NCBI RefSeq assembly: GCF_014648075.1
Contig: NZ_BMQK01000011.1
Location: forward strand, 171,000 to 234,999
Direction of reading: 5' to 3'
Length of the DNA stretch: 64,000 bases
Source of the DNA: Streptomyces ruber
GTDB lineage: Bacteria > Actinomycetota > Actinomycetes > Streptomycetales > Streptomycetaceae
In this document: piece by piece, positions 51,130 to 62,299 of the stretch
Layout of the letters: each line of letters starts with the position of its first letter
Position numbering within the stretch: the stretch's first letter is position 1
Program-made: the position numbers and the translations under genes
Notes under the pieces: model-generated
Seen by the model: only the letters and a program-made list of their open reading frames with translations
Database searches by the model: none
What the model was told of the DNA's origin: nothing

Positions 51130-53348
51130 CCGGGACCCTGGCGCACGGCACCTGGGAACCGCGCCCCGCGAAACGCTGGGAGGACGCCTTCCTGACCGGC
51201 AACGGCCGCCACGGCGCCCTCGTGTTCGGCGACCCGGACGACGACCGGGCCGTCGTGACCCACCACACGCTGGTCCGTCCGAACGGCGGGGAGCGGGCCC
51301 GCCCGCCGCGCCTCGCGGACCGGCTGCCCGGGATACAGGACCGGCTGCTCGCCGGGGACCCGACCGCCGCCGAGGAGTTCACGGACGGGCGCGGGTTGCA
51401 GTGGGTGCAGCCGTTCCACCCCGCCTTCCAGGTACGGCTGCGACGGTCCCGGTCCGCCGGCGCGCGCGGCTACCGCCGTTCCGTCGACTTCACCACAGGC
51501 GTCACGGAGGCGGTCTGCGAGGGCTGGAGCAGCAGGGTCTTCGTCTCCCGCGCGGACGACGCGATCGTCCAGCACGTCACCGCCACCGAGCTGGACATCG
51601 CCCTGGACCACCGGCTGCCGGGCGCGCCGCCGGACCTCGCCGCCGGCCACGGTGCCGTCCTCACCGCCGAGGGCGCCCTGCTCAGCCTGTGCGTCCGTTA
51701 CCCGGACAGCGACCGCGCGTACACCGGGGTGACCCTCGTGGCGGTGACCGGCGGCCACACCGGCCTCGTCCCGCCGGGCGTACGGATCGCGGGCGCGCGG
51801 TCGGTCCTGCTGCTCACCCGCGTCGTACGGCACACCGGCGAACCGGACGTGACGGCCCTCGGCCGGGCCCTGCGCGAACTGCTCCCGGGCGCCGGCGACG
51901 AGCCGCACACCGGGAGCGACCCGTACACCCACCTCCTCTCCCGCCACACAGCCCTCCACCGCACCGCCTACGCCCGCGTCACCCTCGACCTGGCCGCCGG
52001 CCCCGCCGACCGCGCGCTCCCCGGCAGCGAACTGCTGAAGCGGCCGGACAGCCCCGCCCTGCTCGAACGGCTCCACGCGGCCGGCCGCTACCACCTGCTC
52101 TCCTCCGCCGGGATGCTCCCGCCCCGGCTGACGGGCCTGTGGACCGGCGACTGGGAGACGGCCTGGTCCGGTGCCTTCACCACCAACGCCAACCTCAACC
52201 TGCAGACCGCCTCGGCGGCAGCGGCGGCGCTCCCCGAGGTCACGGAGGCGCACGCACGGCTCGTCCACGGCCAGCTGCCCGACTGGCGGGAGAACGCTCG
52301 CGCGATCTTCGGCGCCCGGGGTGTGGTCGCCCCCTCCCACACCGACGGCGAGAGCGGGCACACTTACCACTTCAGCCGCGAGTACCCGCTCCACCTGTGG
52401 ACCGCCGGTGCCGACTGGCTGCTCAAGCCGCTCGTCGACCACGACGAGACACACGGCGCACGCGACCCGCGCACCGGCGCGGCCCTGGCCGAGGTCGCCC
52501 TGTTCTACGAGGACTTCCTGACCCGTACCGACGCCGGCGGCCGCCTCGCCGTCGTCCCCTCCTACTCCCCGGAGAACCGTCCCGCCAACGCGAGCTGGGG
52601 CGCGGTCGACGCGGCCATGGACCTCTCCGCCGCCCGCCACGCGCTGCGCACCGCCGCCGCGTACCACCCCGGCACCACCGGGGCGGACCGCTGGCTCGCC
52701 CTCGCCGACCGGCTCCCGCCGCACCGGGTCAACGCCGACGGAGCCCTCGCCGAATGGGCGTGGCCGGGCCTCGACGACAGCTACGACCACCGGCACCTCA
52801 GCCACCTGTACGGCGTCTGGCCGCTCGACGAGATCACCCCGTACGACACCCCGGAGCTCGCCGCCGCCGCGCACCGGGCGCTCGAACTGCGCGGCGCCGG
52901 GAACGACTCCGCGCACGGCCGTCTGCACCACGCCCTCGTCGCCGCCCGGCTCGGCGACGGGACACGGGTCGGCGCCGCCCTCGCCCACCTTCTGACCGGC
53001 GACTACTTCCACGCCTCCCTGATGAGCGCGCACTACCCGCACCGCGACGTCTACAACGCGGACGCGGCCCACGCCCTGCCCGCCGTGATCATCGAGATGC
53101 TCGTCCACTCCACGCCCGGCCGGCTGGTACTGCTGCCCGCACTGCCCGACGCGTATCCCGAGGGCCGGCTGAGCGGCGTCCGCACGCGCTTCGCCGCCGG
53201 ACTCGACCTGGAGTGGGGGCCGGGCCGTCTCCGGGCCACCCTCCGCCCCACCCGCACCCACCGCATCGAACTCCGGACTCCCTCCGGCGCGTCACCGCTC
53301 GACCTGCGCGCCGGGGAGGACCGCGTCCTCGACCTGGGGCCGCAGTGA
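51126..53348 (+). CDS. GH95-type alpha-L-fucosidase, divergent
   Basis: A 740-aa intracellular enzyme with the N-terminal beta-sandwich (WEDAFLTGNGRHGALVFG) and alpha/alpha-barrel of family 95. Residues matching the catalytic set are visible: N-x-N in TTNANLNLQ, the acid Glu in VVPSYSPEN, and an Asp-containing EIIEML-type segment reading NADAAHALPAVIIEMLVHS. The usual WSxAWKxxLWARL and DGNFG motifs are altered (GNDSAHGRLHHALVAARL, NADAAH), so activity on alpha-1,2-L-fucose, alpha-L-galactose or another sugar cannot be fixed. The ATG overlaps the GH42 stop, so the two are tightly coupled. Confidence 0.82.
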   Translation: MTGTLAHGTWEPRPAKRWEDAFLTGNGRHGALVFGDPDDDRAVVTHHTLVRPNGGERARPPRLADRLPGIQDRLLAGDPTAAEEFTDGRGLQWVQPFHPAFQVRLRRSRSAGARGYRRSVDFTTGVTEAVCEGWSSRVFVSRADDAIVQHVTATELDIALDHRLPGAPPDLAAGHGAVLTAEGALLSLCVRYPDSDRAYTGVTLVAVTGGHTGLVPPGVRIAGARSVLLLTRVVRHTGEPDVTALGRALRELLPGAGDEPHTGSDPYTHLLSRHTALHRTAYARVTLDLAAGPADRALPGSELLKRPDSPALLERLHAAGRYHLLSSAGMLPPRLTGLWTGDWETAWSGAFTTNANLNLQTASAAAAALPEVTEAHARLVHGQLPDWRENARAIFGARGVVAPSHTDGESGHTYHFSREYPLHLWTAGADWLLKPLVDHDETHGARDPRTGAALAEVALFYEDFLTRTDAGGRLAVVPSYSPENRPANASWGAVDAAMDLSAARHALRTAAAYHPGTTGADRWLALADRLPPHRVNADGALAEWAWPGLDDSYDHRHLSHLYGVWPLDEITPYDTPELAAAAHRALELRGAGNDSAHGRLHHALVAARLGDGTRVGAALAHLLTGDYFHASLMSAHYPHRDVYNADAAHALPAVIIEMLVHSTPGRLVLLPALPDAYPEGRLSGVRTRFAAGLDLEWGPGRLRATLRPTRTHRIELRTPSGASPLDLRAGEDRVLDLGPQ

Positions 53349-53398
53349 ACCCGCACCACACCCCCCGCAATCCCCCCACCCCCCATGGAAGGAACACC

Positions 53399-54112
53399 AT
53401 GGCAACCCGCACCCTCGGCAAGGCCGTCAAGGCCCTGCTGGCCCCCGCCCTCGCCCTCGGCGCCACCGTCGGCCTCGCCTCCGCCCCCGCGCAGGCCGCC
53501 GTCTGGAACACCTGCGACCAGTGGGGCAACACCACGCTGAACGGCTACATCCTCTACAACAACATCTGGGGCTCCGGCGCGGGCAGCCAGTGCGTCTGGG
53601 CCAACTCCGGCACCAACTGGGGCGTCTGGGCGAACCACCCCGACACCGGCGGCATCAAGTCGTACCCCAACTCGAAGAAGATCATCAACAAGCCGATCTC
53701 CTCGATCTCCTCGCTGACCAGCAGCTACAACGTCACCGTCCCGTCGGCGGGCGCGTACAACACGTCGTACGACATCTGGGACACCGACTACGACCACGAG
53801 ATCATGCTCTGGGTCAACCACAACGGCGCCGTCGGCCCGCTCGGCACCTCGCAGGGCACCGTCACCCTCGGCGGCCACACCTGGAACGTCTACAAGGGCG
53901 ACAACGGCGCCAACCAGGTCTACTCGTTCCTGCGGACCTCCGACTCGACCTCCGGCACCGTGAACATCCTCCCGATCCTGAAGTGGATCAAGGACACCAA
54001 GGGCTGGATCGGCAACGAGACCATCGGGGACGTGCAGTTCGGCTACGAGATCACGTCGTCCAACGGCGGCCTGGACTTCCGGACCGACAACCTGACGGTG
54101 TCCTCCAGCTGA
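53399..54112 (+). CDS. Secreted GH12 endoglucanase/xyloglucanase
   Basis: A 237-aa single-domain glycoside hydrolase of family 12, the only enzyme of the locus with a signal peptide (ALLAPALALGATVGLASAPAQA, cleaved near residue 33). Two Cys near the mature N-terminus (NTCDQW, SQCVW) fit the conserved disulphide. The nucleophile is E134 in YDHEIMLWVNHNG and the acid/base E217 in QFGYEIT. ATG 53399 follows GGAAGGA. It lacks the cellulose-binding domain often attached in Streptomyces, which would suit a soluble or hemicellulose substrate such as xyloglucan. Located 50 bp after the GH95 gene, in the same direction. Confidence 0.93.
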   Translation: MATRTLGKAVKALLAPALALGATVGLASAPAQAAVWNTCDQWGNTTLNGYILYNNIWGSGAGSQCVWANSGTNWGVWANHPDTGGIKSYPNSKKIINKPISSISSLTSSYNVTVPSAGAYNTSYDIWDTDYDHEIMLWVNHNGAVGPLGTSQGTVTLGGHTWNVYKGDNGANQVYSFLRTSDSTSGTVNILPILKWIKDTKGWIGNETIGDVQFGYEITSSNGGLDFRTDNLTVSSS

Positions 54113-54194
54113 GGCCTCGGCGCCGGCCGGGCCGGACGAGCAGCACGGACGGGAGGCGATCGCCGTCGACCGGTGGCTCCCCCGTCGGAGGGGC

Positions 54195-55208
54195 TCAGGA
54201 CCCGCTCGGCGCGGGCCCTGAGCTCGCCCGCACCGTCAGCCGCGGCGCGAGCAGCACGATCTCCTCGTCACCGTGTCCCTCCAGCTTCGCGACCAGGTGC
54301 TCCACCGCGCGCCGGCCCATCTCCTGCGCGGGGATGGAGACCGCGGTGAGCCGCACCGACGCCTGGGTGGCGACCTGGTCGGGGCAGACGGCGACCACGG
54401 ACACGTCCTCGGGCACGGCGCGCCCCTGCTGGCGCAGCAGGGCGAGCAGCGGCTCGACCGCGTTCTCGTTCTGCACCACGAAGCCCGTGGTGCCGGGGCG
54501 TTCGTCGAAGATCCGGGCGAGGGTGAGGGCCATCGCGTCGTACCCGCCCTCGCAGGGGCGGTGCAGCACCCGCAGCCCCAGTTCGCGGGAGCGCGAGCGC
54601 AGTCCGTCGAGGGTGCGCTCGGCGAAGCCGGTGTGCCGCTCGTAGACGGCGGGTGCCTCGCCGATGACGGCGATGTCACGGTGTCCGAGCGCCGCCAGAT
54701 GCTCGACGCACAACGCGCCCGTCGCGGAGAAGTCCAGATCGACGCAGGTCAGTCCGGTGGTGTCGGTGGGCAGCCCGATCAGCACCGACGGCCGGTCCGT
54801 CTGCCGCAGCAGCGGCAGCCGCTCGTCGTCCAGCTCGACGTCCATCAGGATCATCGCGTCGGCGAGTCCGCTCCCCGTGACGCGGCGCACCGCGTCGGGG
54901 CCCTCCTCGCCGGTGAGGAGCAGGACGTCGTACCCATGGGCGCGGGCCGAGGTGGCCACCGCGATGGCGATCTCCATCATCACGGGCACGTACATGTCCC
55001 TGCGGAGGGGAACCATCAGCGCGATGATGTTGGACCTGCTGCTCGCCAGGGCCCGGGCCCCCGCGTTCGGGTGGTAGCCGAGCTCCTGGATGCTCCGCTC
55101 GACCCGCTGCCGGGTGCCCGCGGAGATGGACCGCTTGCCGCTCAGGACGTAACTCACCGTGCTCGCCGAGACTCCTGCGTGCTGGGCGACCTCGGCGAGG
55201 GTGACCAT
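54195..55208 (-). CDS. LacI family transcriptional regulator of the glycan locus
   Basis: A 337-aa repressor. N-terminal helix-turn-helix: TLAEVAQHAGVSASTVSYVL with the hinge NAGARALASSRSN, then a periplasmic-binding-protein-like sugar sensor (DMYVPVMMEIAIAV, DLDFSATGALCVEHLAALGH). ATG 55208 follows TTGGAGAG. A near-perfect operator overlaps its promoter (55226-55242) and a perfect 18-bp one lies at 55325-55342, so it probably represses itself along with GH3 and the importer operon. The inducer is unknown; a xyloglucan-derived sugar is inferred. Confidence 0.93.
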   Translation of the reverse strand: MVTLAEVAQHAGVSASTVSYVLSGKRSISAGTRQRVERSIQELGYHPNAGARALASSRSNIIALMVPLRRDMYVPVMMEIAIAVATSARAHGYDVLLLTGEEGPDAVRRVTGSGLADAMILMDVELDDERLPLLRQTDRPSVLIGLPTDTTGLTCVDLDFSATGALCVEHLAALGHRDIAVIGEAPAVYERHTGFAERTLDGLRSRSRELGLRVLHRPCEGGYDAMALTLARIFDERPGTTGFVVQNENAVEPLLALLRQQGRAVPEDVSVVAVCPDQVATQASVRLTAVSIPAQEMGRRAVEHLVAKLEGHGDEEIVLLAPRLTVRASSGPAPSGS

Positions 55209-55225
55209 CCGGCTCTCCAAGCGGT

Positions 55226-55242
55226 TGTGAAGCGCTTCGACA
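55226..55242. promoter_or_regulatory. Imperfect LacI-type operator before lacI gene
   Basis: TGTGAAGCGCTTCGACA differs from the 18-bp palindrome at 55325 by loss of a single C. It lies 18 bp before the lacI start codon. Confidence 0.75.
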
Positions 55243-55324
55243 GATGCGCGTCGTGGGGTGGGGCGACTGAGAGTGTGTCGACAGTAACTCGACGGTCTGA
55301 AGGTGTCCATAGGCAGGGCGCCAC

Positions 55325-55342
55325 TGTCGAAGCGCTTCGACA
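55325..55342. promoter_or_regulatory. Best LacI-type operator copy
   Basis: TGTCGAAGCGCTTCGACA, an 18-bp perfect palindrome, 117 bp upstream of the lacI start and 200 bp upstream of the acyl-CoA dehydrogenase gene. With 55226-55242 it forms a pair about 100 bp apart, a spacing that could allow looping. Confidence 0.85.
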
Positions 55343-55541
55343 CGTCTTGTCGGCGCACGGTCGGCGCGCGGTCGGGGCGCGGCCGGTACGGAGCGCGCCG
55401 GACCACGCGCCGTCGGCCGCCATTCGGCCGATCGCTGCACGAGGACTGGTGGCGGTGCCCGGAATCGGGTAAATACGATCGAGTAGAACCGGTGAGTAAC
55501 GTACCGGCCCCAAGATCCCTATTCGCGGCGAGGTGACCCTC

Positions 55542-57479
55542 ATGTCCGCAGCACCAGCCAAACCCCGTGTCACCGAACGTGAGGCACGCCAAGTGGCGGA
55601 GGCCGCCCGGGAGCAGGACTGGCAGAGGCCCAGTTTCGCCAAGGAGCTCTTCCTCGGCCGCTTCCGGCTCGACCTGATCCATCCGCACCCCATGCCCGCC
55701 GACGAGGACGCCCGGCGCGGTGAGCAGTTCCTCACCAAACTGCGCGACTTCTGCGAGACGAGGATCGACTCGGCCCTCATCGAGCGCGAGGCACGCATCC
55801 CCGACGAGGTGATCGACGGGCTCAAGGAGCTCGGCGCCCTCGGCATGAAGATCGACACCAAGTACGGCGGTCTCGGCCTCACCCAGGTGTACTACAACAA
55901 GGCGCTCGCCCTGGCCGGCTCCGCGAGCCCCGCGATCGGCGCCCTGCTCTCCGCGCACCAGTCGATCGGCGTACCGCAGCCGCTCAAGATGTTCGGCACC
56001 CAGGAGCAGAAGGACACGTTCCTGCCGCGCTGCGCCCGCACCGACATCACCGCCTTCCTGCTCACCGAGCCGGACGTGGGCTCCGACCCGGCCCGCCTCG
56101 CCACCACCGCCGTACCCGACGGGGACGAGTACGTCCTCGACGGCGTGAAGCTGTGGACCACCAACGGCGTGGTCGCCGACCTGCTCGTGGTCATGGCGCG
56201 GGTGCCGAAGTCCGAGGGGCACCGGGGCGGGATCACCGCGTTCGTCGTCGAGGCGGACTCCGCGGGCGTCACCGTCGAGAACCGCAACGCCTTCATGGGC
56301 CTGCGCGGCCTGGAGAACGGGGTCACCCGCTTCCACCGGGTGCGCGTCCCGGCGGCGAACCGCATCGGCCCGGAGGGCTCCGGCCTGAAGATCGCCCTGA
56401 CCACGCTCAACACCGGACGCCTCTCGCTGCCCGCCATGTGCGCGGGCGCGGGCAAGTGGTGCCTGAAGGTCGCCCGCGAGTGGGCGGGGGCGCGCGAGCA
56501 GTGGGGCAAGCCGGTCGCGCTGCACGAGGCGGTCGGCGCGAAGATCTCCTTCATCGCGGCCACCACCTTCGCGCTGGAGGCGGTGGTGGACCTGTCCTCG
56601 CAGATGGCCGACGAGAACCGCAACGACATCCGCATCGAGGCCGCCCTCGCCAAGCTGTACGGCTCCGAGATGGCCTGGACGATCGCCGACGAACTGGTCC
56701 AGATCCGCGGCGGCCGCGGCTACGAGACCGCCGAGTCCCTCCGCGCCCGCGGCGAACGGGGCGTCCCCGCCGAGCAGATGCTCCGCGACATGCGCATCAA
56801 CCGCATCTTCGAGGGCTCCACCGAGATCATGCACCTGCTGATCGCCCGGGAGGCCGTCGACGCCCACCTGTCCGTCGCCGGCGACCTCATCGACCCCGAC
56901 AAGACCCTGGCCGACAAGGCGAGGGCGGGCGCCAACGCGGGCGTGTTCTACGCCAAGTGGCTGCCCAGGCTGGTCGCGGGCCCGGGCCAGCTCCCGCGGG
57001 CGTACGCCGAGTTCCACCCGGAGGGCCACGTCGACCTGTCCGGCCACCTGCGCCACGTGGAGCGCAGCGCCCGCAGGCTCGCCCGCTCCACCTTCTACGC
57101 CATGTCCCGCTGGCAGGGCCGGATGGAGACCAAGCAGGGCTTCCTGGGCCGGATCGTCGACATCGGCGCCGAACTGTTCGCGATGAGCGCGGCCTGCGTA
57201 CGCGCCGAGCACCTGCGCGCCACCGGGGACCACGGCCGCGAGGCGTACCAGCTCGCCGACGTCTTCTGCCGGCAGGCCCGCATCCGCGTCGACGAGCTGT
57301 TCGCCCGGCTGTGGACCAACACCGACGACCTCGACCACAAGGTCGTCAAGGGCGTGCTGTCCGGCACGTACGAGTGGCTGGAGGACGGCGTCGTCGACCC
57401 GTCCGGCGACGGACCGTGGATCGCCGACGCGACGCCCGGCCCGAGCAGGCGGGAGAACGTGCACCGCCCCATTCGCTGA
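55542..57479 (+). CDS. Long-form acyl-CoA dehydrogenase
   Basis: FAD enzyme for the first step of fatty acyl-CoA beta-oxidation, 645 aa, longer than the common 380-aa type because of a C-terminal helical extension as in very-long-chain enzymes. FAD/substrate motifs AFLLTEPDVGSDPA, LDGVKLWTTNG and the signature QIRGGRGYETAESLRARGER (short core RGGRGYETA) with RMRINRIFEGSTEI-type DMRINRIFEGSTEI are present. ATG 55542 is chosen over GTG 55533 because GAGGTGA then sits seven bases upstream. Apparently monocistronic; the divergent lacI promoter region lies before it. Confidence 0.92.
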   Translation: MSAAPAKPRVTEREARQVAEAAREQDWQRPSFAKELFLGRFRLDLIHPHPMPADEDARRGEQFLTKLRDFCETRIDSALIEREARIPDEVIDGLKELGALGMKIDTKYGGLGLTQVYYNKALALAGSASPAIGALLSAHQSIGVPQPLKMFGTQEQKDTFLPRCARTDITAFLLTEPDVGSDPARLATTAVPDGDEYVLDGVKLWTTNGVVADLLVVMARVPKSEGHRGGITAFVVEADSAGVTVENRNAFMGLRGLENGVTRFHRVRVPAANRIGPEGSGLKIALTTLNTGRLSLPAMCAGAGKWCLKVAREWAGAREQWGKPVALHEAVGAKISFIAATTFALEAVVDLSSQMADENRNDIRIEAALAKLYGSEMAWTIADELVQIRGGRGYETAESLRARGERGVPAEQMLRDMRINRIFEGSTEIMHLLIAREAVDAHLSVAGDLIDPDKTLADKARAGANAGVFYAKWLPRLVAGPGQLPRAYAEFHPEGHVDLSGHLRHVERSARRLARSTFYAMSRWQGRMETKQGFLGRIVDIGAELFAMSAACVRAEHLRATGDHGREAYQLADVFCRQARIRVDELFARLWTNTDDLDHKVVKGVLSGTYEWLEDGVVDPSGDGPWIADATPGPSRRENVHRPIR

Positions 57480-57600
57480 CCTTTTCCCTTCGACTTCCCC
57501 ATTCGTCTCCGTGATGCACTGCCGTCCCCGTTGCCGTCTCGCCGCTTGCCGCCGGGAAAACACGCGTCAACAATGAGCGAAGGGTGAACGGGGGCGGCAC

Positions 57601-58125
57601 ATGCGCCAGAATTCCGCGAACGGCCGGGGGATGTCCGGACAGCTCGTACGGGCCCGCCGAAAGGCACGGCACCGTCTCCGGCGGGCCGACCGGACGGGAA
57701 CGCTGCGGACGGTACGCGGTGAGGTACTGCCCCTCGCCGGAGAGCTGCGCGCCGCGGCTCCCGAGGCCTTCCGGCGGCACCGTGACAGCCTGGCCGTCCT
57801 GCTCGACGAGTGCCCGCCGGCCGTGGCCGACGAGACGCCGAGACCAGCCGTGACCGGCTTCGACGGCCTCCACGTCCGCAGACTCGACGCCCGCGACGCC
57901 GACGCCCTGCCGGCCGCCGGACGCCCCGGCGAGCGACCGGTGATCCACCACCTGCTCCACGACGCGCTCGACCTGGCCGCGGACCCGGTCCTGCGCGAGG
58001 TATCCAAGGCCAACCAGCGGAGCATCCGCATTCTGCAACGGGTCAACCAGTGGATCAGGCTCCTCGCGGATATCCCGGAGGAGGAGACTCTTCCGGGAAT
58101 GCCGACCGATCCGGTGCATCAGTGA
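57601..58125 (+). CDS. Hypothetical protein before secA paralogue
   Basis: A 174-aa protein I do not recognise. It is Arg-rich at the N-terminus (VRARRKARHRLRRADRTG), helical in prediction, with no signal peptide or membrane segment. The C-terminal third (VIHHLLHDALDLAADPVLRE, EVSKANQRSIRILQRVNQWI) looks amphipathic. ATG 57601 follows GGGGGCGG. It ends 56 bp before the SecA gene in the same direction, so the two may be co-transcribed. Confidence 0.6.
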   Translation: MRQNSANGRGMSGQLVRARRKARHRLRRADRTGTLRTVRGEVLPLAGELRAAAPEAFRRHRDSLAVLLDECPPAVADETPRPAVTGFDGLHVRRLDARDADALPAAGRPGERPVIHHLLHDALDLAADPVLREVSKANQRSIRILQRVNQWIRLLADIPEEETLPGMPTDPVHQ

Positions 58126-58181
58126 CCCGGTGCATCAGTGACCCGGCTTCGTGGCCGTCGGTTTCTTGGGGGGTAAGTGAA

Positions 58182-60965
<2,784 letters not shown>

Positions 60966-61027
60966 CGGGCGCACGCGCACACCATGCCCCTGTCCCCCCG
61001 GACCCGCCGTACGGCCACAATGGGGGA

Positions 61028-62299
61028 ATGAGCGACAGTCCTGCCCCCCTCGCAGATCCGCATCTCGTGTTCGACCCCGTCACCGGGGTCCGCGATGTCG
61101 TGATCCTCGGATCGACCGGGTCGATCGGCACCCAGGCCATTGATCTCGTCCTGCGCAACCCGGACCGCTTCCGGGTCACCGGGCTCTCCGCCGCCGGGGG
61201 GAGGGTGGGGCTGCTGGCCGAGCAGGCGCACCGGCTGCGCGTACGGACGGTGGCCGTCGCCCGCGAGGACGTCGTCCCCGCGCTGCGGGAGGCCCTCGCC
61301 GCCGTGTACGGCGCGGGGGAGCCGCTGCCCGAGATCCTCGCCGGCCCGGACGCCGCCACGGAGCTCGCCGCCTCCCCGGGCCACACCGTGCTCAACGGCA
61401 TCACCGGCTCCATCGGTCTCGCCCCCACCCTGGCCGCCCTGGAGGCGGGCCGCACCCTCGCGCTCGCCAACAAGGAGTCGCTCATCGTCGGCGGCCCGCT
61501 GGTCAAGGCGCTGGCCAAGCCGGGCCAGATCATCCCGGTCGACTCCGAGCACGCGGCCCTGTTCCAGGCCCTCGCCGCCGGCACCCGCGCCGACGTGCGC
61601 AAGCTGGTCGTCACCGCCTCCGGGGGCCCGTTCCGGGGCCGTACGAAGGCGGAGCTGGCGGATGTCACGCCGGCCGACGCCCTCGCCCACCCCACCTGGG
61701 CCATGGGCCCGGTGATCACCGTGAACTCGGCGACCCTCGTCAACAAGGGCCTCGAGGTCATCGAGGCGCACCTGCTGTACGACATCTCCTTCGACCGCAT
61801 CGAGGTCGTCGTGCACCCGCAGTCGTACGTCCACTCGATGGTTGAGTTCACGGACGGATCCACACTGGCCCAGGCGACGCCCCCCGACATGCGCGGGCCC
61901 ATCGCCATCGGCCTCGGCTGGCCGGAGCGCGTCCCGGACGCCGCCCCCGCCTTCGACTGGAGCAAGGCGTCCACCTGGGAGTTCTTCCCGCTGGACGACG
62001 ACGCGTTCCCGTCCGTCGGGCTCGCCCGGCACGTGGGACGGCTCGCGGGCACGGCTCCGGCGGTGTTCAATGCGGCCAACGAGGAATGCGTGGACGCGTT
62101 CCTGAACGGCGCCCTGCCGTTCAACTCGATCATGGAGACCGTGACCCGGGTGGTCGAGGAACACGGCACACCCGCCACGGGAACCTCACTGACCGTGTCG
62201 GACGTCCTCGAAGCGGAGACCTGGGCGCGGGCCCGGGCCCGCGAACTGACCAGGCCGGCCGAGCCGACCGAGCGGAGCACCGCGGAGGCGCGCGCATGA
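61028..62299 (+). CDS. dxr: 1-deoxy-D-xylulose-5-phosphate reductoisomerase
   Basis: Second enzyme of the MEP isoprenoid pathway, NADPH-dependent. 423 aa with the nucleotide-binding ILGSTGSIGTQA, the metal/substrate residues in VDSEHAALFQ, and NSATLVNKGLEVIEAH and HPQSYVHSMVEF segments. ATG 61028 sits in TGGGGGAATG, with the purine run directly abutting it. The rseP start overlaps its stop (ATGA); ispG follows, so two MEP enzymes flank the protease, as in many actinobacteria. Confidence 0.96.
   Translation: MSDSPAPLADPHLVFDPVTGVRDVVILGSTGSIGTQAIDLVLRNPDRFRVTGLSAAGGRVGLLAEQAHRLRVRTVAVAREDVVPALREALAAVYGAGEPLPEILAGPDAATELAASPGHTVLNGITGSIGLAPTLAALEAGRTLALANKESLIVGGPLVKALAKPGQIIPVDSEHAALFQALAAGTRADVRKLVVTASGGPFRGRTKAELADVTPADALAHPTWAMGPVITVNSATLVNKGLEVIEAHLLYDISFDRIEVVVHPQSYVHSMVEFTDGSTLAQATPPDMRGPIAIGLGWPERVPDAAPAFDWSKASTWEFFPLDDDAFPSVGLARHVGRLAGTAPAVFNAANEECVDAFLNGALPFNSIMETVTRVVEEHGTPATGTSLTVSDVLEAETWARARARELTRPAEPTERSTAEARA

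Noticed and set aside
55209..57563. Upstream part of a 1122-codon minus-strand ORF that ends in the LacI gene
   Set aside because: Only the part from 55208 down encodes LacI; the rest is antisense to the acyl-CoA dehydrogenase and contains the operators.
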